From Laguncularia racemosa (lineage: Eukaryota > Streptophyta > Magnoliopsida > Myrtales > Combretaceae), in contig JBBMOL010000012.1 of assembly GCA_037954665.1 (NCBI GenBank), positions 1,860,001-1,924,000 on the forward strand: a DNA stretch of 64,000 nt, given 5' to 3'. Each line of letters begins with the position of its first letter. Position 1 is the first letter of the stretch. This document shows, piece by piece, positions 33,135-43,884 of the stretch. A program made the position numbers and the translations under genes. Below the pieces are notes generated by a model that searched no databases, was not told where the DNA came from, and was given only the letters and a program-made list of their open reading frames with translations.

Positions 33135-35309
33135 GCAAGGGAATTGAAATTTTGCCAATGTTTATGAAAGCCAATGTTCGATATAAATTTCGTTGAGTCG
33201 AGTTTTTATTTTTTACAAGCAAAGTTAATATCCCTGAATGATCAACAATCAATTCGCACCATAACAAATATTCTTAAACACATTACCCACCATTTCACCA
33301 ATGAAAGATAAACACTAAAATGATAATGAATCTTAATATGGTTTGTGATATAATCCTATCTATTTTTTAGCATTAAAACTGAGCGCGTTATTAGGATAAC
33401 ATTACCGTCAAAAGAGCCTCGCGCATAAAGAAAGGGAGCACATCAAAATTTTCAACCCCGTGTCAAGATAAGAAGAAATGAAGCAGAAGCGAACCAGCAC
33501 GAAGGTTCGGTTGTTTGGTTGCTATCTACGATAAAACTGGCAAACACACTAAAAAAAATAATAATTGTCATGAAAGGCATCACATCATTTAGGTCGGGCC
33601 GTAGAAAGCATATTCAGAAGTACAAGATGAGTCAGCCCGTAGTGGGGCACTTGTCTGAACATGCCCTTTAATAGGGTGGTCAGCCCAAAAAGGGGCACTT
33701 CCCTAGATCTCTCAAGGTTAGCCCACACGGGGCACCTTTTGAGCCATCATTTTCATCATAGGGTAGTCAGCCTAAAAAGGGGCACTTCCCTAGATCTCTT
33801 CCAAGGTCGGTCTATAAAGACGCCTTCCTAGATATCATTTTTATATTAGGTTAGTCAGCCCATAGGGGGCACTTTCCTAAAAACTTTGTCCTCATGGTCA
33901 GCCCATAGGGGGGCACTTTTTGAGGCAAATTCAAATCCAGGATAGTCAGCCCATAGGGGGCACTTTCCTAAAAACCTTGTTCTCATGGTTAGCCCATAGG
34001 GGGCACTTTTTGAGACAAGTCCAATCCAGGTTAGTCAGCCCATAGGAGGCACTTTCCTAAAAACTTTGTCCTCATGGTCAACCCACAGGGGGCACTTTTT
34101 GAGGCAAATTCAATTCTAGGATAGTCAGTCCATAGGGGGCACTTTCCTAAAAACCTTGTTCTCATGGTTAGTCCATAGGGGGCACTTTTTGAGACAAGTC
34201 CAATCCAGGTTAGTCAGCCCATAGGGGGCACTTTCCTAAAAACTTTGTCCTCATGGTCAGCCTATAGGGGGCACTTTTTGAGACAAGTCCAATCCAGGTT
34301 AGTCAGCCCATAGGGGGCACTTTCCTAAAAACTTTGTCCTCATGGTCAGCCCATAGGGGGCACTTTTTGAGGCAAATTCAATTCCAGGATAGTCAGCCCA
34401 TAGGGGGCACTTTCCTAAAAACCTTGTTCTCATGGTTAGCCCATAGGGGGCACTTTTTGAGACAAGTCCAATCCAGGTTAGTCAGCCCATAGGGGGCACT
34501 TTCCTAAAAACTTTGTCCTCATGGTCAGCCCATAGGGGGCACTTTTTGAGGCAAATTCAAATGTAGGTTAGTCAGCCCATAGGGGGCACTTTCCTAAAAC
34601 TTTGTCCTCATGATCAGCCCATAGGGGGCACTTTTGAGGCAAATTCAAATCTAGGTTAGTCAGCCCATAGGGGGCACTTTCCTAAAACTTTGTTCTCATG
34701 GTCAGCCCATAGGGGGCACTTTTTGAGACAAGTCCCATCAAAGGTTAGTCAGCCCATATGGGGCACTTTCCTAAAAATCTATTCTCATAGTCAGCCCATA
34801 GGGGGCACTTTTTGAGACAATCCCATCATAGGTTAGTCAGCCCATAGGGGGCACTTTTTGAGGCATTCAATTCAAAGGTTAGTCAGCCCATGAGGGGCAC
34901 TTTCCTAAACTCTCCCGATTAGTCAGCTCTCGGGGCACTTTTCGAAAATATTCTTCCAAACAGTTGCTAGTCTAACAAGACGCTTCTGTTAACAGGTAGC
35001 TAACTCATAAGGGCGTTTCTTAAGTAAATCTTCTTTCCAAGGTTGCAAGTCTGATAAGACGCTTCCTATTATCATTTCTCATACATTCCTACACAATGCT
35101 TGAGATGTGTCCTATCGCCAATTAGTCAGCCCATAAAGCACTTTTGGGGAAGGAGCATTACTCGAAATTGTTAGGACCATTTTCAATTATGGGATTATCA
35201 CCTCTTGGGGCATTTTCCTACCAAAACATCCATTCAAGAGGCCAAAAATGGTGTCTTTTGTTTATTTTTGTAGTTAAGTTTTCCAAACTTTACCACAAAG
35301 AGGGGCAAC
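33135..35309 (+). other. Tat 3' untranslated region with polypurine tract
   Basis: Non-coding sequence between the integrase stop and the 3' LTR. It contains the tandem array (separate entry) and then a degenerate tail with TCTGATAAGACGCTTCC-like repeats (34960-35070). The polypurine tract CACAAAGAGGGGCAAC (35294-35309) directly precedes the 3' LTR and would prime plus-strand synthesis. Confidence 0.82.
33600..34935 (+). repeat. 90-bp tandem array of paired 43-47-bp half-units
   Basis: The start TAGTCAGCCCATAGGGGGCA recurs at 33852, 33943, 34032, 34122 and on to about 34833, a period of 89-91 bp with about eleven to twelve copies. Each unit holds two half-units sharing GTCAGCCCATAGGGGGCACTTT. 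One continues CCTAAAAACTTTG and the other TTGAGGCAAATTC. Copies at the ends (33600-33850 and beyond 34860) are degenerate and the middle is nearly uniform, the pattern of recent local amplification. Tandem repeats in this position are known in Tat/Ogre elements and can seed satellites. Confidence 0.93.
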
Positions 35310-37450
35310 TGTAAACACCTCATTTTTGCCCTAGGAATCAATAATTCTAAAAAATAATCAATTTTCAATTTTTTCCAATTTTTTTCAATTTTTTCCAATT
35401 TTTCTCTATTTTACCAAAAATAATAAAAATATTCAAAAAATAAAAAATAAATAGGAAAACACATCAATTTTGAAAAAATGATATTAGAAATGGAAATAAT
35501 AAATAATAAACAATTTTTTAAAAAATTGGAATTTTCAAAAAATACAAAAAAATAGAAAAATCGCATTGCATATATGCAATTTGCGAAATTAGAAAAATCA
35601 GGAAAGTGGGCTAGCTCAGCTGGTCCGGACCATGGGCTAAGGCGCGCGGTGCGGGTGCGAGGTCAGGGGTTCGAAACACGGGGGAAGCAGTTTCTGCGTT
35701 TTGCGAATTTTTCATTTACCAAGGACACGTGGCAGCATCTGATTGGCTGGAGGAAGCGCACGCGCCGGGCGCGCGATCATCTCCTACCTCGAGCCCGAGA
35801 TCGCCGGTGGAAGGAAAAATTTGTATTTCGGCCGTTTCGATTCGAGTTTTTGCACAAATCCAACAGATCTTCAACATAAATAAGATAAACATTATCTAAT
35901 TAGAATCAAATCGCAACAAATCGAGGGATTGACACAAATCGGAATTGGTTTTTCTAACCGAAAATCCAATCAGCTTCAATCGGAGGAAATCCGAGCTTAT
36001 CCAACTTGGTTTCAAGTGCCTATAAATAGAGGAGGAGGGGAGGAAGCAAAGACACGAATCAGAATTGAGAGAAAGTGAGGAAAGAGTGCAAATCGGAGAG
36101 CATCGGAGGAGACCCAAAATCGCGAAGCACCGGCCGGAGTTAAACCACCACCAGGAGGCGATCTAGGAGCAAACCACCGCCACCATTGGATTCAGCAACC
36201 TCGAGAAGCTAGGATTCGACACCTCACTCGCTGCAAAAGGCCACCGGAACGCCGTGAACGAGCCTTCCCCGCCGCCGTGTCCGATCGATCCGACCTGACC
36301 CGATTCGACTCGACCCGCGCACCGACCCGAATCCAAGTAAGTCGGATTTTCCGGATTTTTTTTATTTAATTTACTTATTTTGTTTATTTATTTGTTCCGA
36401 ATTAATTTATTATTTATTTATTGGTTTTTGTTATTTGCTTAGTTATTTATTTATTGGTTTTTGTTATTTGTTTAGTTATTAGTTATTTATTTGTTTCCAT
36501 TTTCAATAAATAGAAAAATGTAGGAATTAGGTTTTTTTAGGATTTAATAATGTAAAATAAAAAATAAAAAAAAAGAATAAAACAAGAAAAATGTTAGGAA
36601 AATAATAATAAATTTTAGATGTCAAAATAGGATAGATAATAAACTTAAAATCACAAAAATCAACAAAAATTCCCAAAAATCACAAAAATAAAAAAAAATT
36701 CCCAAAAATCACAAAAATCAACAAAATTCTCAGAAATCACAAAAATAACAAAAAAATCATAAAAATCATAAAAAAAATTCAAAAATCATAAAAAATGAGT
36801 TTTAGCACTTAGAAAAATCCTTTTCTTCAAATAAATCCAAAATTGATGTTTTTCCCTAAAAATCATTTTCAAAATAAAATCAAAGCTTAGGTTTAGAAGT
36901 TTTTTTAGAAAAAAATCCCAAAAATGGTAAGAACATAAACTAAAAGAGGTTTTCATAAATTAAAATTCACCAAACCAACTTAAGGTTTTCAGAAAAGCGA
37001 ACTACGGCTTGTTTGATCCTGGGTAGCAGGTACGTAGGCACCTATCCGGGTCAACCCATAAAATGAATAAAAAATTATTTTCTTAAAATAATTCAAAAAC
37101 ATAATAAAAAGTAACAGAAACACAATAAAAACACATTTCTAAAGAGGAACAATTTTAAGAGATTAGGTGGTAATCGTAAAGGTTTTAATAGGTTAGCCTC
37201 CGGACTTAGAAACTCTGGTTTTCCCTTTTCCTTTTTTCACAAAAACGAAAAAAGGAAATAACGACGACTAGTGGTCTAAATTAAGACTAATCCGCTCCTT
37301 TAGTCTTAATTCAATATTTCCCAACAACAGTTGGGTGGCGACTCCAAAATTAAACGAAATTCCTAACTCAAGTCGAGGATCTAAATTAGATGAGCATAGG
37401 GTCTAGTCTAGATCAGATTAGGAATGGGAATTCAAAAATTAGACTCGACA
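35310..37450 (+). repeat. Tat 3' LTR (2,141 bp)
   Basis: It starts TGTAAACACCTC and ends TTAGACTCGACA, followed by GTTAC. It matches the 5' LTR with scattered substitutions. One extra roughly 40-bp A-rich repeat unit near 36670-36715 explains most of the length difference. The Pol III-like A box is at 35612-35623, the B box at 35668-35677, and the TATA box at 36021-36028. It would also supply the poly(A) signal. Confidence 0.94.
35612..35677 (+). promoter_or_regulatory. tRNA-like Pol III boxes in the Tat 3' LTR
   Basis: TAGCTCAGCTGG (35612-35623) and GGTTCGAAAC (35668-35677) are identical to the 5' LTR copy, while bases around them have changed (for example GGTCTGG to GGTCCGG). In the 3' LTR a transcript could read toward flanking DNA, with T4 at 35699-35702 and T5 at 35708-35712. 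Confidence 0.58.
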
Positions 37451-37698
37451 GTTACATTAGTAATTCTAGGGGGATTCAATATCCGAGTACATTTTTAATG
37501 ATTGTTGTTTTTTTTAGTTTACTCGTTGTTTGATTTTATTCACTCTACTCAAATTTTCAGATTAGATAATAAGAAAAGGGTAATTGCTAGTAATCTTAAC
37601 CCCTGTGGGATCGACACTCGATATCAATATTCATAATATTATAGAATCACTACGTGCACTTGCCTATAGGTCTAAAGTAATATAATAGACCAATACCA
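37451..37698 (+). repeat. Athila 3' LTR, piece 3 of 3
   Basis: It resumes GTTACATTAGTAATTCTAGG (compare 7800-7820) and ends near CAATACCA (37698). The U5 text GATCGACACTCGATATCAAT parallels 7971-7990. TATAT follows as the outer target duplication. Confidence 0.88.
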
Positions 37699-37703
37699 TA
37701 TAT

Positions 37704-39889
37704 GCAGCTCTAAAGTTAAGAAAACAACTAGTGGAATATTTGTCAATCATTTTATTTTAATCAATAGTTGAGCAAGAGTGAAGCAATATTAACATGTCCC
37801 TTTGCCAAGTTACACAAGTTGGTGATTATCTTGAATTCTTATGGAAATTTTGTTGTGTTTGCAAGATGCCTTAATGAAACCACTTTTAGTTTTACTAACT
37901 TGTATATTTAGTTATCTAGTGAATTTCTATCATGGTTGCGTTACTTAAAACTTTTACCAATTTTGAATAGTTTCATTGTCAATAATAAGTTAGCACATGA
38001 AGGGCTAGAAAATTGGACATCTCACTAGAATTTGTTCCTTTCAGTGCACAAAGAAGGTTGTAGACACTTTCTAGTTTCTCTAAGTTTTAGATGTTTCACG
38101 TGTGAATTTTATACAATTGCACCTTGCATAGTGCATTAGAATTAGAATACCTACTACAAGTATTTGATATGTTTCTACGCACTTAAATTGCCAAGTTCTA
38201 AGGAATTGTCTAACAAAGAAATAATATGAGATGTATAAAGTTGATAAATCCTTTATATATTAGAAGGATAATGAAGGAACAAAACAAACTAGTCCAATTA
38301 ATTGCTAAGGGTTTTGACCCACACACATTTATTTTATGGGACTTTAGTAAATTTGTGAAGTATACTTTATAGTGTCTAAAAGTTTCATTTTATGTAGGTA
38401 ACATGGCCGATGGAATCGTTTTAATATTTCTTTTTTCATTTCGTAACTCATATGGTGGATTAATGTGGGTATTTTTTCTATTGTAGCTGTAATGTGAGAA
38501 GGGCAAGAGTTAGCAAAGTCAAAACTTGAGCTTTTGGTCTCGTAACTAACTTAACATAACCAAAAGCATTTTGACACCATTTTATGCCAGATGGTATTAG
38601 GCCATTAGGATTTTTCAGCAATAAAATATCTTTTTGGTTTTGTTCATACATGAGGTGAAACTAAGAGATTAGTAGTGACTGTGTATAAGAAAGAGGGAGA
38701 TTTGGAATTATACAATATAATAAAATCTTGAAAAGAATTGTAGATTAATACTTATAAAAGATATATATACAAGTTAATAAAAGAACCACCAATGTTCACA
38801 TTCTATAGCAAAAACATGTAGAGGAGCAACCTAAACTTGAGAAACTTGAGAATGAGCAAGTGTAAACAACTTCCATGTAAAACTTTCATTAACAAAAGAT
38901 GTGGGACTAATGCTCACAATTGATGAATTTATCCCTTTAATTGCTTGGTTATAACATAGGATCAATGGAAAAATTTTCAAATGAAGATGTGATTCAGAGT
39001 GCAAAGTGAAGCCATGCTTATTTTGGTATTTGTATCTTGACACAATGATATGAGATCCATGAGGTGGCCATGAAGACACAAGCAAAGATCGTCTACTCAA
39101 GAAGCCAAAAGCGATAAAACTAGCCACTCTAATTAACAAGTTGAATAAATATGGTAGCACATACATAATAGTTGTAGTTTGCAATTGGCCATGCTATTGA
39201 TATTTCCTGGAAAACAAGAAGATATAACAAAAATTGGATAACTAATATTTGTATTCTATCAGCATGCCTAACAAACTAATTGCCTAACCATCTGATGGTT
39301 ATAGTTGTGAAAATTGTTAATGCAAACTAATATTTGGCTTGTTATGTTTCATCCATAGCAATGAACAAGTTGGAGTTCACATTTCAAAGCTAGGCCAATA
39401 GCTAACCTATCAGAGACAAGCACTCAAATGCAACACATTATCAAAGATTGATTGAATTCATGAATATATACAAGTGGCTAAACTTGTTGGAAAATATAAC
39501 CCCATAGATTCAAGTTATATGCCTTGTCTTGCATGGATTCTTACAATCATATTAATAAAATATAAGAGACACAATCAAAAGAGAGCCTAAATGAGTTAAA
39601 ACAATTACAAAATATTAACCTACACATCTTTTGTTAATAACAAAACATACTCTCAACAAATTAGATCATGGCTAAGAAGATAACTTTTTTCTCTCTTTAG
39701 AACTTCATCACAAGTTGCTCCCAAGATTATGTATTTTGCAAAGAAGATAACTTTTGCACTCCTTGGAAGGGTAACTAAAAAAGCTCCTTACACATGGGAT
39801 TTTCTATAAGGAAATCATATGCAGTAAACCATAAGTCTTCCTTAATTCTAATATTGACCAACTCCTCAAAATCCTCTCATTCTAAGTAA
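37704..39889. other. Intergenic sequence, no supported gene
   Basis: No gene can be defended. A 117-codon minus-strand frame (38831-39184), preceded by an acceptor-like TTGTTTTCCAG on the same strand, has no recognisable family. The rest is AT-rich with no bounded repeats that I can see. Confidence 0.55.
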
Positions 39890-40830
39890 ACATGAGGCCT
39901 AGTTTGCTAATATTCTAACTTCCTATCTTTATAGCTTTAGCCATTTTTTCAATTTCTACATAAATCTTCTCAACCTCTTTATCATGGATGTCCCATTCAC
40001 AACTTTGCATTTTTTGCCTTTGCCCTTTGCTAAAGTTTGGGAGTCCATTTGAGCATTAGCACTTGACACTTTCGTTGGACTTGAATTTAGGGGAATTTCT
40101 ATTGTAGAAATTATTGGTTCTTCTAACTCATGAAAAGGCTAGGGAATGTGTGCTCTAGTATTACTTCATTTTCAAGTACCATATGATCAGTTTTAGATAT
40201 TGTTGAAGCTCCTACCTCATTTTTCTTGTACCATAATCACATTTTCTCCTTTGCTGTCTCAACACTTTGGCTTGTAGCCCCATCATTGCCAAATATATCT
40301 CAAAGCTTATCATAATGTATGATTGGTTTGATCATCCACTTCTTCATTGCTAGTTTTTTCTTAAGAAAAAATGATGAGCAAACATAAGTCATTATTGAGT
40401 AACAACTCTAAGACATGTATGTTAACAATAAAAATACCTCATGCCAACATCAATACCTCTATTGATGCTTGCCAACCTTATGTTTAGCCTCCATGAGATA
40501 GAACTTCATGCAAAATCACTTGAATTGTTGAAGAGATCAAACACTTTGTGAAAATTAGGCTCAATAGTCTTCAGCCACCCATTCTTGATTTTCTCCTTAT
40601 CAATGGATACATTTTTTCTTTCTTTTTTTTTTTTCGTGAAGTTCCATCACAACATTGTCATATGCAAATGAAATAAATGTTCTATCTTGCTTGTTTCCAT
40701 CAACCATTTGGTGGTAGAAAGCATTAACAAGGCACTCATCCATTGATTCTACCTAATGAAGATGTAGCCTTTTTCCTCTTTTACGTTTAATAACCCCATT
40801 CTTGTCATTTTCTTTAGTCATTTTCTGATA
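39890..40830 (-). pseudogene. PIF/Harbinger Myb/SANT-like accessory protein (decayed)
   Basis: On the minus strand the text reads MDECLVNAFYHQMVDGNKQD (about 40750 downward), FAYDNVVMELHEK, IDKEKIKNGWLKTIEPNFHK and VFDLFN (to about 40530), then KWMIKPIIHYDKL and DIFGNDGAT (about 40340-40270). This is the Myb/SANT-like DNA-binding protein that Harbinger elements encode beside their transposase. Stops and frameshifts are frequent, and the downstream tail (to 39890) is lysine-rich. It sits just downstream of the transposase remnant in the same orientation, the usual ORF pair. Boundaries are approximate. Confidence 0.75.
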
Positions 40831-41089
40831 CTTTAAAGCAAAAATAGAAGCATAATAGAAAATATCTACTACTAAATATATGGAGATAACTCTTACATGA
40901 TAAAATCATAATAAAATAAAATATAGAGGCATAATAAGTTGATATTTATCACCAAATCAAGTGGTGTTACATTAGGAAAAGAAACAAAAAAGAACTTAAC
41001 ATAACATGGAAAATTAAATAGGTAAAATATTCCTTACAAACTATAGTTCCATTTCAAAAACATAAAGATGTTCCTCTTAATTATCTATT

Positions 41090-42270
41090 ACACAATTATT
41101 GCACATTTGTACTGCAATGTTGTCTCTTAAAATTTCTCTCAATCTAGCATTGGTTGTATCTTTATCTCATATGCAACCATAATTCTACATTTCAATGTTT
41201 AAAAGTTCATGATCAACTTTACATAGAAGTGACTCATCCAGATCAACACCTATAAGAAAGTTGTGTAATATGCAACATGCTAAAAAGATTTCCATTGTGT
41301 TTCAAACTTATAATGCTTCTTCATGGTACTTGATATAATTGGAAACTCTTTTTCTAAGTACACCAAATGCTCTTTCAATAGCATTGTGGAGTGATGAATG
41401 TTGATGATTAAATAGCCCCTAAGGTGATACTACATACCTCTATGAGGAGGTACTAGTCTACTTCTTATCATATAGCCAACATTGAGATAATTTTTCTTGT
41501 TAAATAAAACATGTTAATCTATGTAGTAGTTTAAATTGAAACTCACTTATGTAGTTAACTATTTTACCTTGAGTTATTTTCAAGTTATCTTCTCTAGGAA
41601 AAGTGTCTTTTATTATCCTAGAATCTATGGCAAAACCCTCCCACTCAAGTAATACAAATGTAAGTCTTAGGTCAAAAGAACAAGTAGCTAATACATTTTA
41701 TGTTGGATATTCTTCCCTACCACAAAATCTTGACATCTCAGAATTAGGTACTATCACATGAGTGTGTGTTCCATCAACTGCACCAACACAATCTTAATAC
41801 ATTAAGGAAAAGGAAGTATATAAAAGTAAAAAAAAAAAAATTAACTTTTAAAATAATAAAAGTGTTGATAATTTTTTACCTTAAAGTAAGGATAGAATCT
41901 ATGATTGTTGAGTATTTCTTGTGGTACTATCATGCTGTTAGGTTGCTTAAGAAATTCATTTTCAAAAGAGATTAATGCTCGAAGTACACTATGAAATTGT
42001 CTACTCACAGTTTCACCCAAACGATGGAAAAAGGACATTATACAGTTCTTGACATTATGTGCTAAAATATGTAGAAACTTAACAACTTGTTCTTCAATGA
42101 TACACATTGTGTATATTTAAGAGGACTACTACTTCTTAACATGCCACATAAGTTTTTTAAAAGCCATAAAACCCATGTATTTAATGTTTTGACATTTTTC
42201 ACCATCTCTTAATTGCACCAATAATTTTTTTTTTCAAATTTGATCCCATTCTAACAATGTAGTGATGCTA
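41090..42270 (-). pseudogene. PIF/Harbinger DDE transposase (decayed, with a visible intron)
   Basis: Reading the minus strand from 42107: IEEQVVKFLHILAHNVKN, LGETVSRQFHSVLRAL and ILNNHRFYPYFK form the N-terminal part. A GT...AG intron of about 85 bp (roughly 41795-41878) follows, and then DGTHTHVIVPNSEMSRFCGRE begins the catalytic core, with the first Asp in the CVGAVDGTH context. WEGFAIDSR carries the second Asp, and IERAFGVLRKRV and ACCILHNFLIGVD (about 41400-41250) the final Glu zone. A stop after EEYPT and other breaks make it dead. It belongs to the DDE_Tnp_4 family. I could not locate the terminal inverted repeats. Confidence 0.85.
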
Positions 42271-43323
42271 GCTATTGATCTTTCAACAATATATGGATGT
42301 TTTCACACTATACACATTCTTTTCACCACGTAGCATACTACTTGTGCACTGGCCATTTCCCACATTGTCATCTAATCCTCCATCCCATCATCTTCACAAA
42401 CATCATCATAAGTACTGTCTTCCACAAACTGAAAATTTTTTATGTGAGAAAGCTTAAAATCCGAAAATTATGTGAGATGCAAAACTTTAATATATTAAAA
42501 ATATTTTAGGAAAAAAGAACACGATAGCAAAATGCTTAGCAATGCAAATAATAAGAGCAATTGAACTAGTTTTAACAAACAGAAGAAGGCAACACTCCAC
42601 TAATACTACTATCCTCCATGTTCTCAAACACATTAATTGATTTGGAATAGAAAAAGGCCCTATGTCACTCAAATTCGAGAACTTCAATGTGTTAGCTAAA
42701 CTAAAAACAATTTAGGCACCAATACTTAAACAACTAGAAAAACTATGCTTAGTCAAGTGAACATACTTAGTATTCACTAGTGTCGACAATGTGTCACCAA
42801 CAATATTTTGACACCACATAAGCAAATATGAGATGTGTTACATCTATGAAGAAAGCAAAACACTATATATTTGTCCATATGTTTTGTTCTAAAAGTTTCA
42901 CCACTTATATCACTTTTTGGTAATTTTCTATTCAATATATATATTATATATAATTTTGTGCAAATAACAACATAATTAATGTAAACTTTTAGCTCCATAT
43001 AGTCAACTATGCCATATATTCTTTTCTAGAAGAAAGCTAAACCACCATATTTTTCGTCTTATAAAATTGAAAAGTAATAAACACCCATAAAATATAAGGA
43101 AAAAAATGGATAAACTTTGATAGTGACTATACATGATGTATCTCTTCAAGTGTGTCCTTCTTCTTGATGAAAAATCGGTGTGTTGTTTAATAGAGATGAG
43201 GGTCTGACATTTGCTATTGAAGAGGTAAGACTACTAATATATAAAATGATGTTAGCATTCTCTTATTTCTCTCTTTTTGAGGGCATTTTTGTAACTTCAC
43301 AAATTTATACCCTTTTCCCTCAA

Positions 43324-43347
43324 TTTCTCTCCAAATTTGGAGAGAAA
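43324..43347. repeat. 24-bp perfect palindrome
   Basis: TTTCTCTCCAAA is followed at once by its exact reverse complement. Repeated GGAAATGGAA-type text on the right (43360-43480, minus strand) looks like the subterminal part of a DNA transposon whose other end I could not find. Confidence 0.7.
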
Positions 43348-43858
43348 GGGACATGGATGTAGAGTGGAAATGATTCATTCCATTTCCATTGTATTCAACT
43401 CATTTCCACTCCTTACTAAAGTATCCAAAAACATGCAATCCTTCCATTTCCATAATTTTCCTTTGATTTCCACATATTTCCATCATACCAAGCACAACTT
43501 TAATTTTTGAATTGGTTGATATCATAGTTACTAATACTTTCCACAAAATCTTGACTAAATTTTTAAATTTGTATGTCTATTATATCTCATAGTTTCTTCC
43601 TCTAGAAATCTTCAATAAATAATCGTGAACAACTTTTGAAATATCTTGAATAAATATTTTAACTACTTCAAAAAATCTTGTGCAAAATCTTTAGGTAAAC
43701 TTGATAGAATACTCCTTAGTCCTTATTTTGAATTTGAAAACATATCTTAATGAGAAACTTGATAACCAATAATTTATCCAAATCTTTGAAAAATCTTACA
43801 ATTAATCTCACACATAATAGTTGAAAACATCCTTACAAGCTTCAAACTTTAAACTTAA

Positions 43859-43884
43859 CACACATACACACACACACACACATG
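43859..43884. repeat. (CA)n microsatellite
   Basis: About 11 CA units with one interruption. Simple sequence only. Confidence 0.85.

Larger units (their letters stand above)
25949..37450 (+). mobile_element. Tat-lineage Ty3/gypsy element (11,502 bp)
   Basis: It is bounded by LTRs 25949-28056 and 35310-37450 and a perfect target duplication, GTTAC (25944-25948 and 37451-37455), inside the Athila 3' LTR. The interior has a PBS, a degenerate gag, a second frame starting at 29277, RT and a first RNase H (29669-31208), an archaeal-type second RNase H, integrase, a long 3' untranslated region with a tandem array, and a polypurine tract. The dual RNase H and the YVDDM RT motif are hallmarks of the Tat lineage. 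No protease is recognisable. The LTRs look nearly identical over long blocks, so this is the youngest-looking insertion in the stack, yet its coding region is already broken. Confidence 0.93.
6620..37698 (+). mobile_element. Outer Athila-type Ty3/gypsy element, split by four insertions
   Basis: After removing the four nested insertions (9664-17597, 17638-18651, 21057-25048, 25949-37450) and their duplicated target sites, an element of about 6.6 kb remains. It has a 5' LTR (6620-8051), a tRNA-Asp-type primer-binding site, Athila gag, an aspartic protease, a 3' untranslated region, a polypurine tract and a 3' LTR in three pieces. The net 3' LTR length is about 1.44 kb, against 1.43 kb for the 5' LTR. 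Flanking five-base sites are TGTAT (6615-6619) and TATAT (37699-37703), a one-mismatch target duplication. RT, RNase H and integrase are absent, so this was a gag-protease-only derivative mobilised in trans. Confidence 0.85.

Noticed and set aside
33852..34920. CRISPR-like array because of regular repeats
   Set aside because: The spacers are themselves repeated and the host is a plant. It is an ordinary tandem array in a retrotransposon 3' untranslated region.
38831..39184. 117-codon minus-strand frame with an upstream acceptor-like site
   Set aside because: No recognisable domain or homologous phrase and no neighbouring exons; it could be chance in AT-rich DNA.
43360..43500. Right terminal inverted repeat of the Harbinger element
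   Set aside because: No matching left end was found in the sequence examined.
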